A stretch of 39,215 bases of DNA, from contig CAJNOQ010000915.1 in assembly GCA_905250885.1 (NCBI GenBank), forward strand, positions 1-39,215, given 5' to 3'. This DNA comes from Didymodactylos carnosus (Eukaryota > Rotifera > Eurotatoria > Philodinida > Philodinidae). The notes under the pieces were generated by a model, which was given only the letters and a program-made list of their open reading frames with translations, did no database searches and was not told the origin of the DNA. The position numbers and the translations under genes are program-made. Of the stretch, positions 1 through 11,445 are shown piece after piece (position 1 is the first letter of the stretch; every line of letters starts with the position of its first letter).

Positions 1-2043
1 CATGTTTCATATGTTTCTTTGAAAAAACGAGCCTAATGTTCTACGGCTAACTTTTTATGCTTTACATAATGCCGATATAGAAATCTTCGCGGCTGTGAGG
101 TCATGTAATGGTGGACGGATCTGAATGGAAGTACCCTTAAGGCAACGTATATAAAGCCACAGGAAAAACGCGATATCAGTTTTGGTGATGTCACGTTTCT
201 TCTGTAATTTTTCAATGTTTTCTCCATTATTTTTGTTACAGTGTGTACGATCAAATCAAGTATTTTGATCAAATTGATCAAATGCGTTTTCAAATTGAAC
301 TACCAAAAATCAGTTGATTCTAATAACAGTGTACTGTATGACAAGATCATGGGTGTAGAGAGTAATCATATAACTATACACCAATCTTTTTCTATACTGA
401 GCTATAAGAGAAAAGAGATTGTTGGTAATATTAGATTAAATGAATTGCAATGTGGTTTCTATCTATTTCAAAGAGAACGTAATAAATTGCAGTGAAAGTT
501 TCTTTAATTTCATTCTTAGTTTTATGTAACGGTAAAAAAATGATATGAATCAACAGTTAGCAAAGGTAAATGGGGTTCTACAATGACAATAAAACAATTA
601 CTAATTGTTCTATTGTTACTGTAGACAATTACTAATTGTTTACTAATTGTTTTATCTTCATTTGTATCATTCAATGATACAAATGAAGACAACAAATATA
701 AAGAATTAAAGGATCATATATCTGAAATAAGATCTTCTGATTATGTAAGTATTCGTTGGATGAAACATAATACAAATATTGTGCATTTGTGATTGATCGT
801 TTGTTTTTATGTTTTCTAATTGTTGTTTTTCTATTTATTTTCACTACTGGTGACTTCTACTCCAACAGTCAGTTATGTGAATCATAAAATGCAATCGCTT
901 GATAACTATAAAATTATAGTATTGCTTAATAATTAGTTTTAGAAAAACAGTTTAACAATAGTTCAGATATTTATAATAAATGTGGTACTGATACCTATCA
1001 GTACCGTACTTAAATTAACACAAAATTAAGTATAAAAGCAATTAAAATAAAAAGCTGACTACTGCCTCAATAGTTTTCAATATGATACTGGAAAATGTCA
1101 GTGCTGTCATTGTCACACTGAAATATTTTTAGGGAACTCGAGTTTTATATAAACTGAAAATTTATTTTCATCTCAAGTTGGATCTTGGTTATTCAACGAT
1201 ACTACTAGTAAAAGATAATCAATGGTTGCATCATAATCATCATGTGAACAAGTTGAAATCTTAGTTTCATCAAGAAAAGTAACACCGAAAATTTCAAGAA
1301 CTACTGCTTTCTACAAGAAATTAAAAAATATACTGTCAAAAATTATCTCGTTTACGGTTATTTTTGTATACACCAGATGTGTTTTTTTGTATCATCTTTT
1401 ATTTAAATCAATTTTACATCTCAGCTTTTAGGAAATAATTTTAAAATTATAATAAATAGTCAAATATGATTTTAATAAAATATTGTTCTACTGTAGAATA
1501 TTACCTCTTAGCAAATAAGCTTCCTAGTATCATTCAGAAACAAAGAGAAAGAATGAGTTACGATACAATAAATTATATGTTTTTTGATATAGCATTCATA
1601 TATATCTGCTGGATGATTTGGTACGAAATCTCTTAACATAGAAGCTAAAAGACCAGAGACGTCATTTGATATTGTGATCAGCATGACACCTAACGTTGGA
1701 TATGATTGTTTTGTTTCCGAGCCCATAAGAATTCTTCATTTGATGGGTCTATAGAACGAAACAGTAAAACTTTTACGTGTGCGCTCCATTTCATAGTTAA
1801 GTCAGCTGTTTTGTATTAAACTAAACTTTGTAAGCTTTGCTTTGTTAATTTCCTAGAAAAGTATAAAACGGACTTTGGTATCAGACATCTTCGATAAAAC
1901 GCAATCTCTAGAATTAATGGAATGTGTTTTTCATTCAAATATTTAGAACACTTACATTATAAATCTATGGCGCATAAGTTCTTATTCTATTTTAGGTTTT
2001 TCGAATGGCGATACATCTTAATCTTTTTAGATAAGAAACCAAT
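1..2043. other. No confident gene; intergenic
   Basis: I find no gene I can support here. Several ORFs of 60-90 codons exist on both strands, but none resembles a known family or is extended by convincing splice sites. The best candidate is a minus-strand ORF at 1726-1508, which starts with a real ATG facing MED9. Its stretch LLASMLRDFVPNHPADIYEC faintly recalls RIIa/Dpy-30 dimerisation motifs, but the match is too weak to name. The 318 bp between that ATG and the MED9 start would be a shared divergent promoter if the ORF is real. Confidence 0.5.
655..689. repeat. Perfect 17-bp inverted repeat with 1-nt spacer
   Basis: The arm TCTTCATTTGTATCATT at 655-671 is followed by one base and its exact reverse complement at 673-689. 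Just upstream (599-651) the motif ACTAATTGTT recurs several times. It could be a tiny MITE remnant or a hairpin. No function can be assigned. Confidence 0.75.
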
Positions 2044-2553
2044 ATGGCTGCAACATTTTCTTCGATTGTATCAAATTATTCAACAAATCCATCCGATGTG
2101 CTAACAGGCATAACAACTGTGAAAATAGATCAACAAAATTTTGATGAAGAAACATTTAATTTTTTACCGCGTCTTGCTGATATTCTCAAAAGGTAAACAT
2201 AAACATACTGATTTTATTTTGTCATATAGCTAATCATTTTTAGTACAGAAAAAAATCCATCAGATATTAAATTAAAATTCGACGAATTGCGGAAACAATT
2301 TGAATCATGCTATGATATCATCCAAAAACTCGATGGTATCGACTCATCTGTAAATGAACAACAAAAACAACTAATTCTAACGGATAATGAATTAAGATCA
2401 AAAACACAATTATTAAAAAAGCATATTGATTTTTCAAAATTTGATTTGAACGCTTCATTTCCTTCACCTAGCAGTACTACCACAAATATGAACAACAACT
2501 ATGATGAGAGTGGAAATGCAATGACAATAGACGATTTATTTTATAACCGATGA
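2044..2553 (+). CDS. MED9: Mediator complex subunit 9
   Basis: This is a middle-module subunit of Mediator, the nuclear coactivator that bridges transcription factors and RNA polymerase II. The two-exon model is 2044-2192 and 2244-2553. The 51-bp intron is GTAAAC..TTTTAG, phase 2, and the summed coding length is 459 nt (152 aa). Around residues 40-50 the protein has FNFLPRLADILKR, matching the family's FxFLPLVHxIIK signature. It continues through a charged helical region in which LKFDELRKQFE and QQKQLILTDNELRSKTQLL align with the animal MED9 coiled coil that pairs with other middle-module subunits. A low-complexity Ser/Thr/Asn tail follows. Length is close to the animal norm of roughly 145 aa. 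The ATG at 2044 is the first in frame ahead of the conserved block. ODR4 follows on the same strand 249 bp downstream. Confidence 0.82.
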
Positions 2554-2773
2554 ATATTCAACGGAATGAGACAACAAGTTTTAATTCAACAGGTTATCAT
2601 TTTTCAATGATCACATGTTTTTTCCACTTAGGAATTAGCTGTTTGTAAATAATCATTTTTTATCTATTCTTATTTGTTAATAAAATTGAATTGATTTTTT
2701 AGTTTGAGCTAGATGTTTTGAAGCTTGATGCGAATTTCTATTGCTAATCAAGTTTAAAACAAATGAATTATTG

Positions 2774-2786
2774 AATATATTTTTAG
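2774..2786 (+). promoter_or_regulatory. Candidate trans-splice acceptor upstream of ODR4
   Basis: An AT/pyrimidine tract, TATATTTTTAG, ends in AG at 2786, 16 bases before the ODR4 ATG, in the short gap behind MED9. Bdelloid rotifers are known to add spliced-leader RNAs by trans-splicing at such sites. Use here is inferred from position and consensus only; it could also be the 3' end of an ordinary 5'-UTR intron. Confidence 0.3.
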
Positions 2787-2802
2787 TTTAGATAAATTTG
2801 TC

Positions 2803-4339
2803 ATGGGTCGTACAGTGTTTATTGAAACATCCATATTAAACGAGCAATTGTCAACTATACCATCAAACCGTTTTGCATTCGGTTTATTATGCGGCCAATC
2901 GACAAATCAAGAGAAAGATTATATTCATTATATCGTCGATATGACCAAAGATTTGAGTGTACCATTAGATGTGGATAGTTTTGATACAATCACTGCAAAA
3001 TCAAACAAAAAACTATGGGAAAAAATTCCAGAATTAACGACGAGTCTTTGTGCTGGTGTAACAGTTATTGGATTTTATTGTAAAACCAAATCGGATATTT
3101 TAAAATCATCAAATTTCTCGTTAAAAATTCGTCGTCTATTTGACATTTTACAACGTTCATTAACCATGTATTCTCCATTTAGTTTGAAACAATCGTCACA
3201 TCGTCTACTATTACAAGGTGAATATGGAAATAACGCAAAATGGGTGATGAAAACATTAGATATGAGTACAGAGGAAATTAATTTTCGTACAGCTGATTTG
3301 AAAACCTATAGTAAAGCAGCAAGTTTTTGTATAACAACAGTGGTACCTATTCAGCTACCTATTTGGTTAACAACAACAACAATGAACAGTACCCTGAAAC
3401 AAATTGAAACGGAATTTGAAGAACAATGGAAGATTTATACCGATAACCTGAAAGTAATACTCAGATGCTATTAATCTAAAAAAGAATGATGATTAATCAG
3501 TCTTTTTATGTACCACATACAACTTCGAATAACTATTAAAGAGTCCGACATCTTACTTTCGAAGTAACTTTTACCGGTGCTATACTTTAACCTTTATGAG
3601 ATAATATTTGTTCTAGGAAAGTTTGCTGGTGATGGATAATCGTCTACTTTTGATGAATTCACCAATTTTTACTCAACAACAACAACAGCAACAACAAATA
3701 GATGTTCAGTGGCTTTCACCAGTTGAAGTGAATTTAAAAAATAATGATATGTATAATGGTAGAATATGTTGTAAACTTGAAGGTAGTTTTATGCTACGTG
3801 CTTATATAACAACACCAAAAATAACTGGAAATGAATTACGTCAATATTTTATTGAAGATTTATTTCGTACAATGTTAATTCGTTTTAATCTTGCATTAAT
3901 CAATACTGAAAATGAAAATGAGAATAAAAGTGATACTAAGTTTTTGACAAATACTAATCAGCAAATAGTTTTACCCAGACGTTTTTATACGGTGATGAAT
4001 CGAGAAAAGACGTTACCATTATTCATCACTGGATATCAATTATCAGATGAAACAATACAAACAGTAGTGGATTGTGTGAAAGAAAACTTTCATTTAGAAC
4101 TTGATGAAGAAGATTTAGAAGCTGGAGAAGAATTTCCATTAGAATTGACAACAACAGAACGTACAAAACAATTTAATACCACAATGACGAATAATAAAAG
4201 TAGCGGTAACACATCCTTATTATCTTCAAGAAATTTGATGGAAAAATTGATGCAGTATGGAAGTAAAAATGTTGTTCTAACTATCACGTTGATTACGATT
4301 ATTGTTGGTCTAGTTAGTATTATGTTAAAAATGTTTTAA
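2803..4339 (+). CDS. ODR4: ODR4 homologue, tail-anchored ER membrane protein
   Basis: ODR-4 proteins sit in the ER membrane. In C. elegans they help deliver odorant receptors to cilia, and in mammals ODR4 partners the UFM1 protease UFSP2. Exons are 2803-3453 and 3617-4339, and the 163-bp phase-0 intron opens GTAATA and closes TTCTAG. The total is 457 aa, close to the human protein (about 450). The N-terminus MGRTVFIE matches the family's MGRTYIVE. FAFGLLCGQS and VTVIGFYC match further N-terminal blocks. Near the C-terminus PRRFYTVM..LPLFITGYQLSDE and ELDEEDLEAGEE match the conserved region just before the anchor. The last ~23 residues (VVLTITLITIIVGLVSIML) form one transmembrane segment. Exon 2 starts with an eight-glutamine run (residues 237-244) encoded mostly by CAA, a local species-specific insertion. 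Confidence 0.9.
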
Positions 4340-4681
4340 TGTTAATGTTATTTTAATTTTTGTTATTTTTACTATTATTAAAAAGTAAGGAAAGCATTGA
4401 TATTTCTGCGATAAATATTGAAAACATATTATAGGTAAGATCGGCATTCTCGTAGCTTTGTGAGCAGAGATGTGCGCCACTGAGCATAGAGAAAAAGGTT
4501 TCAAACAGATTACATTATCTCCTTTGTTTGGTTGTAGCACAGAGTATACTATTTTCTTCCCAATCCGTATGAGAGAGATTTTTTCTGATTCTTTTGTTGG
4601 TGCGTTATTTTATTGTGAAAGAAGATGATTGGTGTTTAGAGAGATGCCGAACGTTCTTATCCTGCAGGACAGAGTAAGGCT
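4340..4681. other. 3' flank of ODR4, nothing recognised
   Basis: AT-rich sequence follows the ODR4 stop, including the presumed 3' UTR. It contains several A/T-only runs but no polyadenylation site I would insist on. No ORF here has family similarity. Confidence 0.5.
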
Positions 4682-5007
4682 CAGGACTGGGCGAGTCCGT
4701 GGATACCGAATCCGAGCCCAAGTCATAAAGCAAGCAAAGGGAGTCCATTTCGAGTCTGATAATTTTTTCAAACCTTTTTGACTGTCGTTATTTATATTTC
4801 TTTTCTCCTATGCTGTACAACAACACATCAATCTTATTATAACAGAAGATTTACATCAGTCAACTTCTATTGCATATTCCATACTGGTATTGATTTCTGT
4901 TGATTTACGTAAGAATTTGAATCGATCGGACTTGAAACACAAACTCAAATTCGAGTCCGAGTCTTCCGAAAAAATGTCCAATCCGGACTCAGATCCACCC
5001 AGTCCTG
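4682..5007. mobile_element. Possible MITE with short terminal inverted repeats
   Basis: CAGGACTGGG at 4682 is mirrored by CCCAGTCCTG ending at 5007. Both ends are followed inward by GA/GTCCG-rich sequence that is much richer in GC than the surroundings, and the motif CGAGTCCGAGTC recurs inside. The CAG..CTG ends and ~326-bp size suit a hAT-type non-autonomous element. The flanking 8-mers do not match (GTAAGGCT versus GTAGTAGA), so the boundaries or the class may be wrong, or the duplication has decayed. Confidence 0.45.
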
Positions 5008-5329
5008 GTAGTAGAGCTGGACGAAGGCTAGAACTGAACAAACAGCTACCCTGTACATCTCCATCAGTGTTAAGTTTATCTACGACATTAAAAGAGTAAT
5101 TTTTCTTTGTGATAAATAAAAAAGTTAGAATTTCTGCTTGAAAACCCAACCTTGCTTTTAATAAGTTTCCAACGTTCCGATGAACACTTTCTAGTCACCG
5201 TTACCGAAAAGTTTTATTGCGCACATGTCTGTTTATGAGTGTAGCGCAGCTATACTGCTAAGAGTGTTGTGTACCGCTGATATTTAAAAAATCTGCTCGT
5301 AACATTGTTGAGCGTGTGTGTATTACAGT

Positions 5330-5361
5330 ACAACGAAGTATCCTTTTAGATACTTCGTTGT
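5330..5361. repeat. Stem-loop, 13-bp perfect stem with 6-nt loop
   Basis: ACAACGAAGTATC is followed by CTTTTA and the exact complement GATACTTCGTTGT. It is not a histone-type 3' stem-loop and no gene ends just before it. Function is unknown. Confidence 0.7.
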
Positions 5362-5787
5362 CCTTCTGTCTAGAATATGTACTCTTCCTATGTAATGTAA
5401 CTATGTTTTACGATGATCCGCCGAAGAATGACAATTGTACAAACTTTGTTAGAAAAAAAAAGGTTTGAACTAATGTGTCATTTTCAACATATCAATCATT
5501 GATACCAGGTGTTCAATGTTTTTATTACTATACTCATTGTATGGCGATAATTATAATTACTCATTTTTATTTTTTGAGTAAATTTCAACTAAAATTTGAA
5601 AATAATTTTGTCCATGCTTCAATGAAACTTGACATTCTCCTAGACGTAAAAAGATAAGACAATAAATAATGATCTGATTGCTTTAAGCCGTTTAGTCTAA
5701 AAACAACGTCTATAAAACATACATATATACGATTTATTATTAATGATAAGAGAAGAGAAGAGAATGAACTATTCTACTAATTTTAAA

Positions 5788-5789
<2 letters not shown>

Positions 5790-5819
<30 letters not shown>
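5790..5819. repeat. (GA)n microsatellite
   Basis: A run of GA dinucleotides with one AAA interruption near its end lies in otherwise non-coding sequence. Confidence 0.9.
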
Positions 5820-8800
5820 CATTCATGAATACATTTATAAAAGAGCACTGTTGACTCTTTGGTAAATTGAGTCTTGATAGTAATTAATTATCCGACACAT
5901 TACATCTAGATTAGTAACGGAGACGTTTCAGAAACGTCAAGTTGCTTTCTTTCATTAGACACATCTCATTTCTATATATCATCTTAAGCTATTAATAGTT
6001 CCGTTCTCAATAATAATCACATCCTTATTCGTTATTTTATCCATATTAATTGAGTTCATTAAAGTCACCAATAATTGTAATAGACGAAAATTAAAGTGGT
6101 ATGTTAGGAAAAAAAAAGTTACCTATTGTCTTCATTTGGCTCTAACAAAATACTGTAATTGTTCATATAACATGTATACCATGATATATAGCAGAAAACT
6201 TTAACATAATAATAGTGTAAGATTTTATTAGTTAGATTTTTCTTCATGAACTTAACATATGCAGAAAACATTTTACCTAATGAAAATTAATAGTTTCAGT
6301 ATATCTAATCAACTGTATCCAAAAACAACAAACATTAATCAATTATGATCGATAACATGTCATTCGTTTCCTTAATAGAGATGTGTTCAATAGGCGCAAT
6401 AATATTTTCTCTCTCTATATATGATTATTAGAATAATAAATGTAATTTTAATGATGACCTCTAAGTCGGATGTAAACATTATTCTAACTAATACGATCTA
6501 ACCTTCGTCGTGATAGATTTATAAACATCATAAATTACGATGTAAAACAGCATAGTATGCCTAATCAGATCGAAGACAAAGAAAATGGTGAGAAAAGTTT
6601 AACGGCGATAATCTATTTCACAAAAAAAAAATATATAATTATCTATTAGACATTTAAAATACTAATTTTGAACTATACATTATATAAGAGAAATAATCTC
6701 ATTTCAGATTGTTAATATGATGAGTTATAATACCAATATATAACAGATGGTATTTTGATCTTTCTAATTAGAATGAAAGTCGTTTCATAGTAATCAATAA
6801 AAATGAATTTTCAGTAGACATAGTGAATAAAGTTCGTGATCAAAAGAGAGAAAGATTCACAGTTTTGCGAGAAAATAATAGAAATTAAATTTTTCTTTTA
6901 TTCGAAATAAAGTGAATATATTTTTTGTGATTTATAGTTCTTATCAAATATTGAGAAACGTGTAGATTATAAGTGTAATGATTCTCATTGTTTTATAGAC
7001 ACCATAGGCAAATTGTCTAAGGACAGAAATGATGTGTTATTAATTTTTTTCCATGCCATTTACACGTCCTTTATCGTCTACACATAGAAAGAAATGACAA
7101 GTTTTTTTTCTAGTAGAAGAATATTTTTGTATCACGTTCGATACAGCGTATAAATGAATAGATAGTTTATTACAACGTATGTCTATGTGCGCAAGAAATA
7201 TGTTTACGTCCTTGTACTAACGTCCTAAACTTAATCAAAATTTAACCTTGGATCGTCTTGAAAACATTATCAGAAAGTACAATGTTGAAGTATGCTGTTC
7301 TTAAACAGATCTTACAGATGTTGAAATGATGATCTTCTTCGTGATAATGGCGAATATAAATACTAACAGAATAAAATTACATTATCTTTGAGATGAATAC
7401 ACAATGAATCCATTCGGATCCGTCTTGTGAACGTAAAAATATATTAAGATGAAAACAGGAAGTTTAATGAGCGACAAACGTCTGTAAAAATACTTCTATG
7501 ATAAAACGTTCTCGCAAATATGTAACTAGAATTAGATCAGTGTGCATATGTCGCTTGTCCATCATAAGTAATTACTTCAAGAAACGTAAAATCTCTTAGT
7601 GATCGTTGTTCTACTCTCATTTGAAGAGCGAAGAGTAATACACTAGCAAAGTATTGTTATTATAGTAGACAATTTTCGAGTTTCCTTCTTGGTGAAATGA
7701 ATAAAACTATTCTTATTTTTTACTGATTAGAACTCTAACTTTTTCACTAAACTAGTTTAAGGGTACTTCTTTCCCATTTTTGGCTTTTCATAAGAGCCCG
7801 GTGAGAAATTAACCAAAAGTGATACAGTGTTCACGTTTTCAAGGCAAATGAGCAAGTCTTTTGCATATCATTCTTTTTTTAACGTTTTATCTATCATCCT
7901 TCCTGAGATTTTAATGAAACGTTGCTTTTTATTATGACTCCTAGGAAAACTTATCCGATTGAGCTTGAATTTTTAGCAGAAATACTTCAAGAGGTATGTC
8001 AGAGGTAATAATTTTCTTTTTTTTTTGAAAATATTACTTCCCTCTTAATTTATTGCAGAAAATACTAAAAATCTAATAAAATCCAAGATTTTCATTTTTC
8101 AATATCGTAAAAGTCAAGAAGGAAAGCCGTTTGAAAAAATTGCAAAAAACCATCTTAAAAACATAGTCTGAAATATCTTGGGTAAAAATTGAAACCCACT
8201 CGAATGGTTTTTTGATGGGATCATAATGGTGGCCAATACGACGTACTAAAATAAAAATTGATTTTAGACAAAACGTACAGAAAAAAGAGTGTTAATCATT
8301 GAAAATTAGATTTTCACTAAATAATGTCCACAAAGTGAAATACAAATAGATAATCGACAATTGTACACGCAACAGACATGTACAGAAATGTATACGTCAT
8401 ACATGTTAGCATATGCTGACATGTTTTTAGACTAGAAAATGCATTTTTCAGAAAAAAAATTAAGTAAGAGTTTTTTTGTACGACCAACTTGTGAGTTAAA
8501 TCGATTCCTATTACTTTTGATTTTGTATCTCCAAAATTGCAAACAATATATTTTCATTATAAAAAGATTTTGAATTTTTGATTCAAAAATGTATTGAGAT
8601 GTAAACTTAACAGTGAACATTTCATTTTCACATATGACATTTGTCAACTTAAAAGGCTAATTGTTATACAGCCTCCTCGCTCAAGGCTATTATCACTGAT
8701 GATTGTTACACGCACGTATTATTTATTGGTTTCACAAACAGATAGAAGACCTTCACCATTGTTTTTATTTCTATAACTGATATAAAATGATTTTTTTCTT

Positions 8801-8893
8801 ACTTTATTGTCAAAAAAAAAAAAAGATTCTATGACATCGACGTTTTTATTTTGAGCATTCGCTCTTTTTCTTTCTCCTGTAGTTCCAATCTAA

Positions 8894-8955
<62 letters not shown>
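8894..8955. repeat. Compound microsatellite (GT)n(AT)n(AG)n
   Basis: Three pure dinucleotide arrays abut without interruption: GT, then TA, then GA, over about 62 bp. The minus-strand ORFs across it, rich in SLSLSL and YIYIYTHTHT, are translation artefacts of the repeat. Confidence 0.95.
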
Positions 8956-8960
<5 letters not shown>

Positions 8961-9631
8961 GCTGTTTTTTTTTTTTTGTCCATAAGGAAAATACGATAGA
9001 GAAAAAGAAAACAAGTTTTTTTTTCACGTTTCTCTGTTCCCCAATGCTAATAGTTTTGAAGTTAATATTGTAACAACAATTGTATGGTAATACCCGCTCT
9101 TTCTCATAGCACATGTAATAACAAAAAAAAATGATTTTTTCTAATTTAATAGTTTAATAATATGAACGAATAAAAAAAAATATTGAAACTAGTTGATAAT
9201 GATGACTCTGTTCATAAGAAATTTATTTATTCATAGAATGACGCAAAAAATGAATTTGGAATGTGTGTATGTGTTACATTTAATCTCTACACATAGCTAA
9301 TCTAATGGTGAGTAAAGAATGTGTGTATTCAATAGATAGATAAAATGGAAGCTTGAACAATCATGCACCAGCTTAGAGGGAGGAGTTACTGTGAAGATTG
9401 TTGAGGGAAATCAGCTTGAAATATGGTTCATTATTTCATAGAGAAAGAAATATAATGAAGTATTCGAACGATCATTTTTAAATAAAATAAAATGTTCTTT
9501 TCTATTCATTGAAGTTCATGTATAATTTTTAATTTCTTGTCATTTTTTAATTTTGTAGCTGATATTCAACAGAGTCAATCAATATAATTTATGTGGGACA
9601 ATCGTCTCCTGATTTCTTCTTCTCAACAGTT

Positions 9632-10735
9632 ATGCATTTTGATACATCGTTAATAATATTACTATCATTTAAAATTCGAACATGTATTATGTACAATATT
9701 TTTAGACTGATATTTTTTATTCAATTTATTTCATGTGATTATGATGAAGTAAGTTTCATGTCATTAATTGATTATAATCGTGGTGATTATTCTAATTTAA
9801 TATTATCTTCTCCTCACGGCGGTTTTCTCGGAGCTAATATAACGATGTTACAAAAATTACCGAATGCTGGTTGTTACAATAATTCACTACAACGTTGTGT
9901 ATATACTGAACGAGATTGTCTTCGATTAGATATAAATGGTTCATTTATATTTCAATCAGATGCACGTTGTGTCAATGAAAGAACATCAACATCTCAAATG
10001 TTTTATTTAACATTGGCTATTGCAAATGAATATAAAACATTAACTAATCATCGTCCATATACAATTTTAAATAGATTAACGCGACAATATTTAGATCCGG
10101 CAGAAGATTTACTTATGGGTACATTTTTACTTGAAAATGCTACTCGTTTATACATGGATTATCATCGACTTATTGCCATGTCTAAAGAGAGCATTAAATC
10201 ACGATATAGTCGTGGTCTAATGATTGAATTTATATTTCATAAATATTCACAAACAATTCATTTGGGTTACGGATATAGTCATCATGAATGGAAAACTCAT
10301 AATTATAATTTATCGAAATCAACAATCATGGAATTATTAGTCAGAAAAGTTGATCCAACAAGTGTCATTGTTGGTAATCATTCATTGAGCCATTTTTTAC
10401 AATTAGTCGGTTTTCAACATGTTATTCCATCATTACGAAAACAAAATTCAGATGAACATATAATTAAATATCGTCCATCAACTTATTCAACAGAAATACA
10501 TAGTTGTAAAACATTAGGTGGACGAATTAATTCAATATTATTCTCTTATCCAATCGAAAGGTTACGTTCACATTCTCTAAATATGGAAGCATCACGGATA
10601 GCTCAAGCAGTACATAATTTTATAAACGCAAATGATATGAAATTATTATCATCAAATGCATATTCTATTGAGTCAATGCAATATTTTCTCTGGAGTTTTA
10701 TATATTTACTTCCATATTGTTTTCTGCATATTTAG
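9632..10735 (+). CDS. N-formylglutamate amidohydrolase-fold protein, probably a secreted pseudoenzyme
   Basis: This intronless gene encodes 367 aa if translation starts at the ATG at 9632, three bases past an acceptor-like CTCAACAG. An ATG at 9689 would give 348 aa with a cleaner signal peptide (MYNIFRLIFFIQFISC). Family blocks appear in order: ILSSPHGG (about residues 57-64), NRLTRQYLDPAED (147-159), DYHRLI (176-181), and the position of the usual LxxDxHxH motif (196-203). Here that motif reads LMIEFIFH, so the usual Asp is Glu, the first His is Ile and only one His remains. Further on, the usual QIE/IP segment reads SILFSYP, without the Glu. From family knowledge these changes should weaken or abolish zinc hydrolase activity. 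A hydrophobic C-terminal tail (FLWSFIYLLPYCFLH) suggests a membrane or GPI anchor. Cysteines and N-glycosylation sequons (NIT, NNS, NGS, NAT) fit an extracellular protein. It could instead be a divergent active enzyme with another ligand set. Confidence 0.62.
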   Translation: MHFDTSLIILLSFKIRTCIMYNIFRLIFFIQFISCDYDEVSFMSLIDYNRGDYSNLILSSPHGGFLGANITMLQKLPNAGCYNNSLQRCVYTERDCLRLDINGSFIFQSDARCVNERTSTSQMFYLTLAIANEYKTLTNHRPYTILNRLTRQYLDPAEDLLMGTFLLENATRLYMDYHRLIAMSKESIKSRYSRGLMIEFIFHKYSQTIHLGYGYSHHEWKTHNYNLSKSTIMELLVRKVDPTSVIVGNHSLSHFLQLVGFQHVIPSLRKQNSDEHIIKYRPSTYSTEIHSCKTLGGRINSILFSYPIERLRSHSLNMEASRIAQAVHNFINANDMKLLSSNAYSIESMQYFLWSFIYLLPYCFLHI

Positions 10736-11215
10736 TGTATTTTTATCTTTTTATTCTATTTGTAATACACATTTTTATAAATATGAATTTGTACAATCAG
10801 TCATAAGAGATGGATAATTTTTTCGTAGATTTTCGTTATTAAAACTAGAACTCTCACATCTTAGTTGATATTCAAGAAAAATGATATGCTCCTGTTAATG
10901 ACTAATTTATTATTAATATTTTCAATAGATGTAATCACTGTCTCAGTTTTAAAGGAGTCATACTGGTAATTGTACTGATAACTGATGATGATACTGTTGC
11001 TATGACGTTTCCGTTTTCTAGTTAGCTCATACTTGTAAATAGCTTTATTGCTATTGCGTTGAACAAAAATACAATCATTATTAATAAATAGGAGATCAAT
11101 CGACAGCGCAACAGATCTCTAGTACGGCATGTTGCAGCGGATCTGTCATGTTTTCTCTCTAGTTTGCAAGCAACTCTATAGTTTAGACTCGATAATCAAC
11201 TTAACGGGTATAGAC

Positions 11216-11437
11216 CAGGGCTCGAAACAGGCCGACATTTTTGAGACCTGGTCTGCCTGCGTCAGGCCTGTAATGTTTAGATCTGCCTGGGCCTGTCGGT
11301 ATATCTCCTGAGCCTTGCCTGTCTGCCTACTATTGTTCTCGATCTACCCTGGCCTGATCTGTAGAAGCCTGGTCATTTTTTAATAAACAAGGCAGGCCAG
11401 GCAGACGGGCAGGCTGCCTGGCCTGGTTCGAGCCCTG
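11216..11437. mobile_element. hAT-type MITE, 222 bp
   Basis: The element begins CAGGGCTCGAA and ends TTCGAGCCCTG, typical hAT-like termini. It is flanked by an 8-bp duplication with one mismatch, GTATAGAC (11208-11215) and GTACAGAC (11438-11445). The interior is strikingly rich in CCTGCC/GGCAGG and GC-rich against an AT-rich background, and forms extended inverted arms. No transposase is encoded. The 60-codon ORF across its left end is incidental. Confidence 0.8.
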
Positions 11438-11445
11438 GTACAGAC

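Larger units (their letters stand above)
5008..9631. other. Long non-coding stretch
   Basis: This is 4.6 kb of AT-rich sequence with only short ORFs and no exon I could support on either strand. It holds a stem-loop, a GA tract and a compound microsatellite, listed separately. The last part, up to the acceptor-like CTTCTCAACAG at 9620-9630, is the presumed promoter or 5' UTR of the next gene. Confidence 0.5.

Noticed and set aside
4090-4287. Minus-strand 65-codon ORF opposite ODR4
   Set aside because: It is the antisense shadow of the conserved ODR4 exon 2; the plus strand carries clear family motifs.
5330-5361. Stem-loop considered as a histone mRNA 3' end or rho-independent terminator
   Set aside because: The sequence does not match the histone consensus, no histone gene is nearby, and bacterial terminators are not expected in this genome.
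8829-9114. Minus-strand ORFs rich in SLSLSL and YIYIY/THTHT
   Set aside because: They are translations of the compound dinucleotide microsatellite at 8894-8955.
11129-11311. Plus-strand 60-codon ORF
   Set aside because: It straddles the left end of the hAT-type MITE and is rich in words from the repeat.
11425-11440. GGTTCGAGCCC resembling a tRNA B box
   Set aside because: It is the terminal inverted repeat of the hAT MITE; no A box or cloverleaf fits around it.
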